Assembly: GCF_009793355.1 (NCBI RefSeq) | Contig: NZ_WTKP01000007.1 | Location: forward strand, 180,049-244,048 | Length of the DNA: 64,000 nt | DNA from: Vreelandella zhuhanensis | GTDB lineage: Bacteria; Pseudomonadota; Gammaproteobacteria; Pseudomonadales; Halomonadaceae | Direction: 5' to 3' | Shown: positions 17,919 through 26,187 of the stretch, in pieces | How positions within the stretch are numbered: position 1 is the stretch's first letter | How the letters are laid out: every line of letters begins with the position of its first letter | Made by a program: the position numbers and the translations under genes | Notes under the pieces: model-generated | Database searches by the model: none | What the model saw: only the letters and a program-made list of their open reading frames with translations | What the model was told of the DNA's origin: nothing

Positions 17919-18392
17919 ATGAAACTTGATCGTTATGACGTAAAGATTCTGGAAATCCTGGCGCGGGACGGGCGAATTACCAAATCCAAGCTGGCCGAGG
18001 CGATCAATCTCTCGGTCAGCCCCTGTTGGGAACGCGTTCGCCGCCTGGAAAAGGCCGGTATCATTCAAGGCTACAGTGCGCGTATCGACAGCCAGGCGCT
18101 GGTGCCGCGCAATACGGTATGGGTGCAGATCGAACTCAAGGCGCATAATAGCGAAAGTTTCTCGCGTTTCGAGGCGATGGTGCAGGAAACCCCGGAAGTC
18201 ACCGAATGCGTGGCGGTGGGCGGCGGGGTGGATTACCTGGTCAAGTTCGAGGCGCGCTCCATCGATAGCTATCAGCGTCTGATCGATAGTTGGCTGGTCT
18301 CGGAAGTGGGCATCGAGCGCTATTGCACTTATATCGTGACCAAGGCAGTCAAGCAGTCTGAGCTGGGTGTTCTCCCGGAGGATTTCATATGA
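17919..18392 (+). CDS. doeX: Lrp/AsnC regulator DoeX
   Basis: 157 residues from ATG 17919, four bases past the doeB stop. N-terminal winged helix (LDRYDVKILEILARDGRITKSK pattern split over 3-24, then LAEAINLSVSPCWERVRRLEKAGII) and C-terminal RAM domain (about 70-150) that binds an amino-acid effector. In H. elongata DoeX binds DNA ahead of doeA. The likely role is control of this cluster in response to a pathway intermediate. It is placed last in the first transcript, ahead of two hairpins. Confidence 0.87.
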   Translation: MKLDRYDVKILEILARDGRITKSKLAEAINLSVSPCWERVRRLEKAGIIQGYSARIDSQALVPRNTVWVQIELKAHNSESFSRFEAMVQETPEVTECVAVGGGVDYLVKFEARSIDSYQRLIDSWLVSEVGIERYCTYIVTKAVKQSELGVLPEDFI

Positions 18393-18441
18393 TTGAGCCA
18401 GACGCATGGTCAACACCCATTCAGCGCTCCGTTGGCTTAGG

Positions 18442-18618
18442 ATGAAAGTGAGTTTCCCCCCACCAGGCTTTCCAGTGCTGGTGCCGGGGCAGGTGATCAG
18501 CGAGGAAATTCTGTATTTCCTTCAGGCGCTGGATGTGACCGAGATCCACGGCTATCGGCCGGAACTGGGGCTGGTGGTGTTTACCGAGGAAGCCCTGATC
18601 GACCCGGCTGCAGGCTGA
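18442..18618 (+). CDS. Small protein of unknown function in the doe cluster
   Basis: 58 residues from ATG 18442 (an in-frame ATG at 18406 gives 70). Reading MKVSFPPPGFPV, then VISEEILYFLQALDVTEIHG, ending LIDPAAG. It has no membrane segment or recognised domain. Codon use resembles its neighbours and the start falls 49 bases after doeX, so it may be a real gene of the doeABX transcript. No strong ribosome site is seen, so it stays a candidate. Confidence 0.42.
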   Translation: MKVSFPPPGFPVLVPGQVISEEILYFLQALDVTEIHGYRPELGLVVFTEEALIDPAAG

Positions 18619-18673
18619 TGAAACCGGCTCCACCAAAAAAAACCACACTCCAGAGGGGATAGACAAAAAAAGT

Positions 18674-18690
18674 GCCGCCCAACGGGCGGC
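18674..18690 (+). terminator. GC-rich hairpin between doeX block and doeC
   Basis: GCCGCCC-aac-GGGCGGC followed by CTTTC. A perfect 7-base stem with only three following T residues, so termination may be partial. Confidence 0.5.
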
Positions 18691-18737
18691 CTTTCAAAAA
18701 CTCTCTTGCCACGAATGGCCTTACCCTGAACACATGC

Positions 18738-18765
18738 AACGGCCTGCGGGCCGTTCACTTTTTTT
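18738..18765 (+). terminator. Terminator or attenuator upstream of doeC
   Basis: AACGGCC-tgcg-GGCCGTT followed by CAC and seven T residues. A strong rho-independent structure 51 bases before the doeC start. It could end the doeABX transcript or act as an attenuator for doeCD. Confidence 0.75.
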
Positions 18766-18815
18766 CCCGCTGCGCACCGATGTCCATCTCGCAGCGAGAC
18801 CCAGGGGAGGTGTTC

Positions 18816-20297
18816 ATGACACTGTCGACTCGACTCAGCGATCCACGCCTATTTCGCCAATATGCTTACATCAATGGCAAGTGGACGCACGGTTCAGGTG
18901 GCCGCGAAGAGGCTGTGTATGATCCGGCCACCGGCGAAGCGCTGGGGCATATTCCACTGCTTGAAGCTGAACAGATCACCGCCGCGGTAGACGCCGCCGA
19001 AGCGGCATTCGTGCAGTGGCGAGCGCTACGCGCCGATGAGCGTTGTGAGCGTTTGCTGGCCTGGCACGACCTGTTGCAGGAACACCGCGAAGACCTTGCC
19101 ACCATCATGACGCTGGAGCAGGGCAAGCCACTGCCCGATGCACGTGGTGAAGTGGAATACGGGGCCAGCTTCATTCGCTGGTTCGCCGAGGAGGGCAAGC
19201 GTACCTACGGCGAGACGATTCCCAGCCACATTCCCAATGCGGCCTTGGGTACTCTCAAGGAGCCGGTGGGTATCGCCGCCTTGATCACCCCCTGGAACTT
19301 CCCGCTGGCGATGATCACCCGCAAGGCCGCCGCGGCACTGGCGGCAGGCTGCCCGGTGATTGTGAAGCCTGCCAATGAAACGCCATTCTCCGCCCTGGCC
19401 TTGGCGGAACTGGCCGAGCGTGCCGGTATTCCCGATGGCATCTTCAACGTGGTGCTGGGTGATGCGCCGGAAGTTTCCAAGGTGCTGTGTGACGAACCGC
19501 GCATCAAGGCGCTGTCATTCACCGGCTCCACTCGGGTGGGGCGGATTCTGATGGAGCAGAGCGCGCATACCATCAAGCGGCTGGCGCTGGAGCTTGGCGG
19601 CAATGCGCCCTTCATCGTGGGGCCGGATGTCGACCCCAAGGAGGCGGCGTTTGCGGCGGTGTCGGCCAAGTTCCAGACCGCCGGGCAGGACTGCCTGGCA
19701 GCCAACCGCATCCTGGTGCATGAGTCGATTCACGATGAGTTCGTCGAGCACTTCGCTCAGCGGATGTCGGCGCTCACCGTGGGCAACGGCCTGGACAGCG
19801 AAGTCGACCTCGGCCCCTTGATCCATGCTCAGGCGGTAGAGAAAGCTTCCGCCATTGTCGACGATGCCGTTTCGCGCGGCGCCAAGCTGGTGATGGGTGA
19901 TCAATCGCAAGCGCCTGGTCCCAACTTCTTCATGCCGGTGTTGCTGACCAACGTCACCCCGCAGATGAAAGTATGGAAGGAAGAGAACTTCGCTCCGGTG
20001 GCGGGCATCACTGCTTACGCCAACGATGATGAAGTGATCGAACTGGCCAACGATACCGAATACGGCCTGGCGGCTTATGTGTATACCCACGATATACGGC
20101 GCATCTGGCGGCTGTTGCGGGCACTCGAATATGGCATGGTCAGTGTCAACTCGGTGAAGATGACCGGCCCGCCGGTGCCCTTCGGCGGTGTCAAACAGTC
20201 GGGTCTGGGCCGCGAAGGCGGCGCCACGGGGATCGATGAGTATCTCGAAACCAAGTATTACTGCCTTGGGGCACTAGGTTCAGTATCGGGAAGTTGA
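18816..20297 (+). CDS. doeC: Aldehyde dehydrogenase DoeC
   Basis: 493 residues from ATG 18816, chosen because GGGGAGG ends 5 bases before it; longer in-frame starts overlap the terminator. NAD(P)-dependent aldehyde dehydrogenase close to succinate-semialdehyde dehydrogenases: ITPWNFPLAMITRK, catalytic Glu in LELGGNAPF, catalytic Cys in TAGQDCLAANR. In the doe pathway it oxidises aspartate-semialdehyde to aspartate. DoeD follows 177 bases later. Context supports doeC over GabD. Confidence 0.87.
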   Translation: MTLSTRLSDPRLFRQYAYINGKWTHGSGGREEAVYDPATGEALGHIPLLEAEQITAAVDAAEAAFVQWRALRADERCERLLAWHDLLQEHREDLATIMTLEQGKPLPDARGEVEYGASFIRWFAEEGKRTYGETIPSHIPNAALGTLKEPVGIAALITPWNFPLAMITRKAAAALAAGCPVIVKPANETPFSALALAELAERAGIPDGIFNVVLGDAPEVSKVLCDEPRIKALSFTGSTRVGRILMEQSAHTIKRLALELGGNAPFIVGPDVDPKEAAFAAVSAKFQTAGQDCLAANRILVHESIHDEFVEHFAQRMSALTVGNGLDSEVDLGPLIHAQAVEKASAIVDDAVSRGAKLVMGDQSQAPGPNFFMPVLLTNVTPQMKVWKEENFAPVAGITAYANDDEVIELANDTEYGLAAYVYTHDIRRIWRLLRALEYGMVSVNSVKMTGPPVPFGGVKQSGLGREGGATGIDEYLETKYYCLGALGSVSGS

Positions 20298-20431
20298 TCA
20301 TCGCGCGGCTTACGCGCCCTCCCACCATCCTTGCCTAGTAAAGGAGAGTAGGTACCGTGGGAGGCCGGCTCTGCCGGGCGAAGGCACCGCTAGTTGCCCA
20401 AAAATTTAGCTAGTCATCAATGATAAAATAC

Positions 20432-20452
20432 CCTCCCCAAATAGTGGGGAGG
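20432..20452 (+). promoter_or_regulatory. Hairpin in the doeD leader
   Basis: CCTCCCCA-aatag-TGGGGAGG, a perfect 8-base stem ending 22 bases before the doeD ATG and just upstream of its AGAGAG ribosome site. It has no T tail, so it could steer mRNA processing or translation more than terminate. Confidence 0.5.
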
Positions 20453-20474
20453 TTCACCGTACAGAGAGAACGCC

Positions 20475-21908
20475 ATGAGCCAGCATCAGGATTTGATCGA
20501 CCGCGACCGCAAGGTGACCTTCCACGCTTCCACTCATCTGCGTGATTTTGCCCATGGCGACGCGCCGGGTCGTGTGATCAGCGGGGGCCAGGGCATCAAT
20601 ATCGTGGATAAGGACGGCCGCGAGTTCATCGACGGTTTTGCCGGTTTGTACTGCGTGAATATCGGCTATGGTCGCAAGGAAATCGCCGAAGCCATCTACA
20701 ATCAGGCCATGGAAATTTCCTATTACCACACCTATGTGGGTCATTCCAACGAGCCGCAGATTGCGCTTTCCGAGCGCATCCTGAAAATCGCCGGCATGGG
20801 GATGTCCAAGGTCTATTACGGCATGTCCGGCTCGGATGCCAATGAAACCCAGCTCAAGATCGTGCGTTACTACAATAACGTCCTGGGTCGCCCGCAGAAG
20901 AAGAAGGTCATTTCGCGGATGCGCGGCTATCACGGTTCGGGCATCGCTTCGGGTTCCTTGACCGGCCTCAAGGCGTTTCACGATCACTTCGACCTGCCTA
21001 TCGAAACCATTCGCCATACCGAAGCACCGCATTACTACCTGCGCGCTGCCGAGCAGCACGACATGACCGAGCGTGAATTCTCCGCCTTTTGCGCCCAGAA
21101 GCTCGAAGCCATGATCCTGGAGGAAGGCCCGGATACCGTCGCCGCCTTCATCGGCGAGCCGGTGCTGGGCACCGGGGGTATCGTGCCACCGCCGGAAGGC
21201 TACTGGGAGCAGATTCAGGCGGTGCTCAAGAAGTACGATGTGCTGTTGATCGCCGATGAAGTGGTCTGTGGTTTCGGGCGTACCGGCGCTGATTTCGGCA
21301 GCCATTTCTACGGGATCAAGCCGGACCTGATCACCATTGCCAAGGGTCTGACCAGCGCCTACCAGCCGCTTTCCGGCGTGATCGTGGGCGACAAGGTATG
21401 GAGTGTGCTGGAGCAGGGCACCGGCGAATACGGCCCCATCGGTCACGGTTGGACCTATTCCGGCCATGCACTGGGCTGTGCGGCGGCTATCGCCAACCTG
21501 GATATCATCGAGCGCGAAGGCCTGGTGGCCAACGCCGCCGAAACCGGTGCTTACTTCCAGCAACAGCTCAAGGCCACTTTCGGTGACCACCCGCTGCTGG
21601 GTGACGTGCGGGGTGTCGGCCTGATGGCGGCGCTCGAGTTTTCTCCGGATGCCGCCGGTCGTGCGCATTTCGACCCGGCGCTGAAAGTCGGCCCGCGTGT
21701 GGCCGCCGCCGCCCTGGAAGAAAACCTGATTGCACGCGCCATGCCGCAAGGCGACATTCTGGGCTTCGCTCCGCCGCTGACCATCAATTGCGATGAGGTG
21801 GATGATATGATCGGCCGTGCGAAACGCGCGATTGACCGCGTTACCGATGAGCTGGTGCGCGCCGGTGATCTTAAAACCGGTGAAAAAGAAGCCGCCTTTA
21901 CGGTTTAA
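20475..21908 (+). CDS. doeD: Diaminobutyrate transaminase DoeD
   Basis: 477 residues, class III PLP aminotransferase. PLP lysine in TIAKGLTSAYQPLSG, Asp in LIADEVVCGFGRTG, substrate-binding SGSDANETQ and GYHGSG motifs. Closest to omega-amino-acid:pyruvate transaminases. In ectoine breakdown DoeD converts L-2,4-diaminobutyrate to aspartate-semialdehyde, which DoeC oxidises. AGAGAGAAC gives a usable ribosome site. A strong terminator follows. A 431-codon open frame on the other strand (20454-21749) is only its shadow. Confidence 0.87.
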   Translation: MSQHQDLIDRDRKVTFHASTHLRDFAHGDAPGRVISGGQGINIVDKDGREFIDGFAGLYCVNIGYGRKEIAEAIYNQAMEISYYHTYVGHSNEPQIALSERILKIAGMGMSKVYYGMSGSDANETQLKIVRYYNNVLGRPQKKKVISRMRGYHGSGIASGSLTGLKAFHDHFDLPIETIRHTEAPHYYLRAAEQHDMTEREFSAFCAQKLEAMILEEGPDTVAAFIGEPVLGTGGIVPPPEGYWEQIQAVLKKYDVLLIADEVVCGFGRTGADFGSHFYGIKPDLITIAKGLTSAYQPLSGVIVGDKVWSVLEQGTGEYGPIGHGWTYSGHALGCAAAIANLDIIEREGLVANAAETGAYFQQQLKATFGDHPLLGDVRGVGLMAALEFSPDAAGRAHFDPALKVGPRVAAAALEENLIARAMPQGDILGFAPPLTINCDEVDDMIGRAKRAIDRVTDELVRAGDLKTGEKEAAFTV

Positions 21909-21930
21909 TAGCGGCTAACCCTACCCCTGA

Positions 21931-21965
21931 GCCGCTGTGTCACTACACAGCGGCGTTTTTGTTTT
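21931..21965 (+). terminator. Terminator of doeCD
   Basis: GCCGCTGTGT-cacta-ACAGCGGC stem followed by a T-rich run. Placed 22 bases past the doeD stop. Confidence 0.85.
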
Positions 21966-22038
21966 CGAAGTGGCCAGCTATGCTAGATGCATTAAGATCC
22001 TTAGTCGCCAATCTCTATCCACCAAGGCAGGAGTTACC

Positions 22039-22716
22039 ATGCAACCAGTTATCGCGTTGGATGTATACGGTACCTTGATTGACACCCAGGGCGTCACCGT
22101 GGAACTCGAACGGCGCTTGAAACAGCCTGAAAAAGCGCTGGAATTTGCTCGTCGCTGGCGCGAAAAACAACTTGAATACAGTTTTCGACGCGGGCTGATG
22201 GGTGCTTACGTACCGTTTTCCGAATGTACCCGCGATGCCCTGTTGTTCACCGACCGCTCCATGCAGACGGGGCTTAGCGAAAACGACCATGACCACCTGA
22301 TGGCCAGCTACGCCGAACTACCCGCTTTCGCCGATGTGGCGCCCGCGCTGGACAAGTTTCATCAGGCGGGAATGCGCTGCGTGGCATTCTCCAACGGCAC
22401 CCGGGAGGCGGTAGAAAAGTTGCTGGATCGCGCCGGGGTGAAAGCGCACATGGATGACATCATCAGCGTCGATGAGATCAAGCGGTTCAAGCCGGACCCG
22501 GTGGTGTATGCCCATCTGCGCGACCGCTTGGAAACCCGCCCGGAACATACTTGGCTTGTGTCAAGTAACGCCTTTGACGTGATTGGTGCCACTCATGCCG
22601 GCTTGCGTAGCGCCTGGGTGCGGCGCAGCCCGGAAGCGCCTTTCGACCCTTGGGCCATCGAACCGAGCATGACCGTTGCCGACTTGGAAGAGCTGGCGGA
22701 CCGCGTGATTGCTTGA
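22039..22716 (+). CDS. Haloacid dehalogenase type II (HAD superfamily)
   Basis: 225 residues from ATG 22039 (GGCAGGAG 6 bases before). HAD motif I DVYGTLID with nucleophile Asp near residue 8, motif II SNGT, motif III Lys in KRFKPDP, and VSSNAFDVIGATHAGL near motif IV. The pattern (VYGTL instead of phosphatase DxDxT, SSNAFD) is that of L-2-haloacid dehalogenases, which hydrolyse short 2-chloro acids in the cytoplasm. A general phosphatase role is possible. Short spacing (about 73 bases) to ytoQ-like gene after it. Confidence 0.8.
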   Translation: MQPVIALDVYGTLIDTQGVTVELERRLKQPEKALEFARRWREKQLEYSFRRGLMGAYVPFSECTRDALLFTDRSMQTGLSENDHDHLMASYAELPAFADVAPALDKFHQAGMRCVAFSNGTREAVEKLLDRAGVKAHMDDIISVDEIKRFKPDPVVYAHLRDRLETRPEHTWLVSSNAFDVIGATHAGLRSAWVRRSPEAPFDPWAIEPSMTVADLEELADRVIA

Positions 22717-22789
22717 AGGTTCGCTGCGTTCCTCGTTATCATGCCGCGCCTTTCTGATGAGTTTTACTCAAAAACTACAAGGAATCAGC

Positions 22790-23230
22790 ATGAGCTTTTA
22801 TGTCTATCTTTCCGGCGAGATTCATACCGATTGGCGCGAGCAGATTGCCCAAGGCGCCGAGGCTGCCGGTCTGGATGTGGTGTTCACGTCGCCGGTGACT
22901 GATCACGACGCCAGTGACGCCGCCGGCGATCATCTGGGTGAGGAAGGCAATCAATTCTGGCGCGACCATAAATCATCCAAGGTCAACGCCATCCGCACGC
23001 GGACCCTGATCGAGCAGAGTGATTTGGTAGTGGTACGCTTCGGAGACAAATACAAACAGTGGAATGCCGCCTTCGATGCGGGGTATTGCGCGGCACTCGA
23101 CAAGCCTTATATCACCTTGCATGGCGAGGAAATCATTCATCCGCTCAAGGAAGTCGATGCCGCCGCCATGGCATGGGCCACGACCCCCGAGCAGGTGGTA
23201 GAGATATTGCGTTACGTCACTCGCGCCTGA
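22790..23230 (+). CDS. YtoQ family protein
   Basis: 146 residues from ATG 22790 with AAGGAAT before it. It follows Bacillus YtoQ along its length: VYLSGEIHTDWREQI, SPVTDHDASD, RTLIEQSDLVVVRFGDKYKQWN and HPLKEVD. The fold resembles nucleoside 2-deoxyribosyltransferase-like proteins, but function in cells is unknown. No membrane segment. Confidence 0.8.
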   Translation: MSFYVYLSGEIHTDWREQIAQGAEAAGLDVVFTSPVTDHDASDAAGDHLGEEGNQFWRDHKSSKVNAIRTRTLIEQSDLVVVRFGDKYKQWNAAFDAGYCAALDKPYITLHGEEIIHPLKEVDAAAMAWATTPEQVVEILRYVTRA

Positions 23231-23286
23231 GCTCAATTGTTTTATTCTGTTTGCCGATCAGTACCTTTGCATTCTGGATAAGGATG

Positions 23287-23316
23287 AATGGGCGACCCAT
23301 GAAATGGCCGCCCATT
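23287..23316. terminator. Convergent hairpin between ytoQ and the Met-rich gene
   Basis: AATGGGCG and CGCCCATT, 8-base arms around a 14-base loop, lie between two convergent genes. Short T runs follow on the plus strand. It may end transcription both ways. Confidence 0.55.
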
Positions 23317-23348
23317 TCGTTGCGGTTTTCAACTGCTTACCGCCTTTA

Positions 23349-23978
23349 CTACTGCTGAGCGTTGGAACCAGCGGATGGGGACATACCTTCCTGCATGGAG
23401 GAGCCACCGTTCTGGCGTTGTTCATCGCTCAGCAATTCCATCATCTCATTGCGATGACGAATATGCTCGACGAGCATTTCGCCCCGCAACTCGGCCATGC
23501 GGCTATGGATTTCCTCTACCTCTTCGGGATCGGGGCGAGACTGGTGCATTGCCGCCATCATCTCGTCGCGCAGGTTCATCAACCGGCCCATGCGGGCGAA
23601 CTGGGCGGGACGATATTCCTCTTTCAGCGCTCGTAACTGCTCTCGCTGTTCAGGATCGGCCTGCAGCATCATGCCCATCCCGGCGCTGTCCATTCCGTCC
23701 ATTCCGCCCATCATGGGACAAGGCATATCCATCATGCCGCCCATCATGCCGGGACCCATGCCTTTGCCGCCGCCCATCATGCCGGGACCCATGCCGCCTT
23801 GACCGCCACCCATCATGCCTTGGTGCATGCCCTGGCCACCGCCTTGGCCACCACCCATCATGCCTTGTGCAAGAACGATGCTGGAACCGGCGCTGAACGA
23901 GACGGCCAAGCCGAGCGCAAGAGCCTGTTTGGAAAAACGCTTAAGAAAGTTTTTTGGCAAGCTATTGAATAGTTTCAT
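23349..23978 (-). CDS. Periplasmic Met/Gly-rich Spy-like metal-binding protein
   Basis: 209 residues. Signal peptide about 1-37 (ALALGLAVSFSA...VLAQG). Residues about 39-102 are a low-complexity tract with five MMGGG/GPGMMGG units, 22 or more Met and one Cys-Pro pair (MPCPMM). The C-terminal half (about 105-195) is a charged helical Spy/CpxP-type region: ADPEQREQLRALKEEYRP, RMGRLMNLRDEMM, EIHSRMAELRGEML. Dense Met in an oxidising periplasm suggests Cu(I) or Ag(I) binding. AGGAGATAAATA gives the start. It is the last of a minus-strand series with DUF411 and an ECF sigma factor. Length beyond usual Spy is due to the repeat tract. Confidence 0.7.
   Translation of the reverse strand: MKLFNSLPKNFLKRFSKQALALGLAVSFSAGSSIVLAQGMMGGGQGGGQGMHQGMMGGGQGGMGPGMMGGGKGMGPGMMGGMMDMPCPMMGGMDGMDSAGMGMMLQADPEQREQLRALKEEYRPAQFARMGRLMNLRDEMMAAMHQSRPDPEEVEEIHSRMAELRGEMLVEHIRHRNEMMELLSDEQRQNGGSSMQEGMSPSAGSNAQQ
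23673..23864 (-). repeat. Met-Gly repeat tract in the Spy-like protein
   Basis: Imperfect tandem coding repeats of the CATCATGCC type on the plus strand encode MMGGGQGG, MMGGGQGGMGPG and MMGGGKGMGPG. Such units can change number by slippage. Confidence 0.75.
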
Positions 23979-24132
23979 TATTTATCTCCTTTCGGGCGCG
24001 TCAGCCCATTATGTCAGTGTCGTTGAACACCTTGTGGCGGGATGCCACGAGATAAGTATGGCTGCCTCAGCTCGTTACGCGATGTTGTGGTCGAGCCGAG
24101 GCGAAAAATAGCCGAAAACTTGCTGCTGATGG

Positions 24133-24570
24133 CTAAAGTGTCATGAAGGGTTGCGATTCTTGATCAGTGAACTGGTAGACATCCCAAGGTGCCTGTTGAG
24201 GACCGGGCATCCCCGGCGTGCCGATAGGCATGCCTGCCAAGCCGATGCCGTCGATGTCGGGTTGTTGCTCGAACAGTGCCTCGACGGCTTCAAGAGGCAC
24301 ATGGCCTTCAATGGCATAATCACCCATCAGCGTGGTGTGACAGGAACCAAGACCGTAGGGCAAACCGGCTTCCATCTTGATGCTGCCCACCTCGACATCA
24401 TCGACGATGGTAACGCTGACACCCAAGGTTTCCAGATGACGGGCATAGGCATCGCAGCAGCCACATTGCGGGTTCTTGTAGAGAGTCGCTTCGCTCGGCA
24501 GGGCGGCTTGCGCTGTACCGGCCGTCATCAAGGCGGTGGATAGAACGAGGGCGGTAATAGGACGGTTCAT
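24133..24570 (-). CDS. DUF411 metal-binding protein
   Basis: 145 residues. Signal peptide about 1-22 (STALMTAGTAQA). DUF411 core: YKNPQCGCCDAYARHLE (CxCC metal motif), LPYGLGSCHTTL and IEGHVPLEAVEALF; thioredoxin-like fold. These small periplasmic proteins lie in copper and silver resistance loci. The C-terminal extension MPIGTPGMPGPQQAPWDVYQF adds Met residues. Its ATG overlaps the stop of the small membrane protein upstream (TAATG). Confidence 0.83.
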   Translation of the reverse strand: MNRPITALVLSTALMTAGTAQAALPSEATLYKNPQCGCCDAYARHLETLGVSVTIVDDVEVGSIKMEAGLPYGLGSCHTTLMGDYAIEGHVPLEAVEALFEQQPDIDGIGLAGMPIGTPGMPGPQQAPWDVYQFTDQESQPFMTL

Positions 24571-24746
24571 TAGCTAGCTCCCTTGGAAGAGGAATCTGCG
24601 GAAGAGGAGGAGTCTACGGAGGAAGAAGAAAAAAGATATTTGGCCAGTGCGGCGATACTTAAGCCTAATAGGCTGAGCATGACGATAGGCATCAGCCAGC
24701 CTAACCAGCCCATGCTACCCATGGCGTTGAAGCATGCAGTCATCAT
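24570..24746 (-). CDS. Small single-span membrane protein
   Basis: 58 residues from ATG 24746 (AGGAGTTACATC upstream; a longer frame to 24812 lacks a good site). One hydrophobic helix about 15-38 (WLGWLMPIVMLSLLGLSIAAL) followed by a Ser-rich tail. Two Met and one Cys near the start may help bind metal. Coupled to DUF411 translation. Confidence 0.6.
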   Translation of the reverse strand: MMTACFNAMGSMGWLGWLMPIVMLSLLGLSIAALAKYLFSSSSVDSSSSADSSSKGAS

Positions 24747-24836
24747 GATGTAACTCCTGACGAACGGGGAATATGCGAAATATTCTTTCAGGAAGCGTGA
24801 GTGCTTCCGCAACTGATAGAGATGTCAGTTGTTCGT

Positions 24837-25136
24837 TCAGGCTTTGGGAGGTCGGCGCGGGGGAGGAGGCGTGTGAACGTCAACGGCCATCAAGGGAGCG
24901 ATGGCCAGGGAATTGGGAACGTTTATAGTAAAAATACCCGTTGAGGTGAGGGCGGCACAGGCGGCGCAGCCTTCATGGGTATCCAGCATCTCTACTTGGG
25001 TAGGGGTACAATCGATGAAGCAGGCATCCATGCTCGCATGCACCGGCAAGCTGCTCAATGACAGCACCAGCACCAGAAATAACGCCAGCAGGCGGCTATT
25101 TCGTAGGCGAAGCGGTGGTATCCCAAACCCCTTCAT
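24837..25136 (-). CDS. Secreted Cys-containing protein, DUF2946-like
   Basis: 99 residues from ATG 25136, GAGGAAT 8 bases before it. Signal peptide about 1-35 (ALFLVLVLSLSSLPVHA). The mature part has two short Cys clusters, CFIDC and CAAC, and ends in PPPPRRPPKA, an ending seen in DUF2946-type proteins of metal loci. This family link is tentative. A role in binding copper or similar metal outside the cytoplasm is suggested by context only. Confidence 0.55.
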   Translation of the reverse strand: MKGFGIPPLRLRNSRLLALFLVLVLSLSSLPVHASMDACFIDCTPTQVEMLDTHEGCAACAALTSTGIFTINVPNSLAIAPLMAVDVHTPPPPRRPPKA

Positions 25137-25289
25137 CGAGAATTCCTCATAGGATGTTCTGCTAGTAAACCCGTTTCTTGTATTGACTTCAATGCGCCAG
25201 CGCAAGAAATGCAGCGACATATTGCTAGAAACTTTCTGTTCAGTGCTCAATGCACAATAGCCACGAAGAAGCATGGCAACAATGAATTA

Positions 25290-25490
25290 TCACTTCATGG
25301 ATGGCTTTTTGTGCGTGTTTACTGCCGGGTGACGCTCGCCCACCTGGTGAAGCAGGTCGAATTGACGATTGCACTGGCTACAGGCGCCACACATCGAAAG
25401 ATGCAAACGCAGCGATACACGTTCCAGCCAGCTCAGTGGGCGGTCCAAACGTTGAGACATCAGCTCTGTGGCGCGTTGGCACATGATCAT
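25290..25490 (-). CDS. Zinc-finger anti-sigma factor (zf-HC2 type)
   Basis: 66 residues, with HLSMCGACSQC (H-x3-C-x2-C) at about 30-40, the zinc-binding motif of ZAS anti-sigma domains. No membrane helix, so it is a soluble minimal anti-sigma protein. Starts 13 bases after the sigma factor stop, with GGAGGAAT before the ATG. It would hold the sigma factor until metal or oxidation changes the zinc site. Confidence 0.75.
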   Translation of the reverse strand: MIMCQRATELMSQRLDRPLSWLERVSLRLHLSMCGACSQCNRQFDLLHQVGERHPAVNTHKKPSMK

Positions 25491-25503
25491 GCTGTATTCC
25501 TCC

Positions 25504-26091
25504 TCAAGTTGATTCTTCCTGGAGCCAGCCGTGCTCGATACAGGTACGCAGGCGTAGCCGCGCGCGGTGCAGGATGACCCAGCAGTTGTTTTCCTTGAGG
25601 CCGGTCTCCTTGCATATCTCCTGGGTCGAGAGCCCCATCAATTCCCGCAACGAAAATACCCGGGCAATGGTGTCCGGCAGGGCGGTCATGCAGGCATCGA
25701 ACACTTGCCAGAAATGTTCGTTTTCGAACACGGCATCCGGTTCGCCCCAGCGGCTAGGGCGGGCATTAGGTTGCCAGCGTCCGTTTTCCTGAAACAGGCG
25801 ATCGAGCAGGTCGTCGCTGATATCGTCGTTCATCGGCTGCCAGGTACCTTGGCGTTTCTGAGCGCGAAGCCCATCAAGAATCTTGTATTTCAATATGCCG
25901 AACACCCAGGTTTCATAGCCGGAGCGTCCTTCGAAATCATTGGCTTTTTCATGGGCGGTAAGCAGCGCTTCCTGGACCACATCTTCTGCCAGGGTGGCAT
26001 TGCGTAAATGCAACCTGGCAAAAGCTATTAAACGCGGGCGCACCGCTTCAAGGCGCTTTTGACTCTCGAAAGAGGAGGCTTGATGCAACAT
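25504..26091 (-). CDS. ECF-type RNA polymerase sigma factor
   Basis: 195 residues. Region 2 with ARLHLRNATLAEDVVQEAL and GYETWVFGILKYKILDGLRAQKR; region 4 with ALPDTIARVFSLRELMGLSTQEICKETGL and NNCWVILHRARLRLR. Linker between is about 50 residues. Followed at once by a zinc-finger anti-sigma factor and small Cys/Met-rich export proteins, so a regulon for copper or thiol-reactive metal is likely. I could not define its target promoter motif. Divergent from a TetR gene with a 96-base gap. Confidence 0.82.
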   Translation of the reverse strand: MLHQASSFESQKRLEAVRPRLIAFARLHLRNATLAEDVVQEALLTAHEKANDFEGRSGYETWVFGILKYKILDGLRAQKRQGTWQPMNDDISDDLLDRLFQENGRWQPNARPSRWGEPDAVFENEHFWQVFDACMTALPDTIARVFSLRELMGLSTQEICKETGLKENNCWVILHRARLRLRTCIEHGWLQEEST

Positions 26092-26160
26092 GAGAGAGCG
26101 ACTCTGTGGAGAAAAATGGAAATTGGCAACATCTGTCGTGTGACGCTACGGTTTGCATTA

Positions 26161-26176
26161 TGGAACGATTGGTTTT
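26161..26176 (+). promoter_or_regulatory. Putative TetR operator, repressor promoter
   Basis: TGGAACGATTGGTTTTA: the left half TGGAAC and the AT core match the inverted site at 26835-26850. It lies 12 bases ahead of the TetR start. Confidence 0.42.
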
Positions 26177-26187
26177 AAAGTCCAGCC

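Noticed and set aside
20454..21749. 431-codon open frame opposite doeD
   Set aside because: It is antisense to a well-matched transaminase, has no domain and reflects the high GC codon pattern of doeD.
23673..23864. Repeat tract considered as a CRISPR-like array
   Set aside because: Units are coding Met-Gly repeats without spacers.
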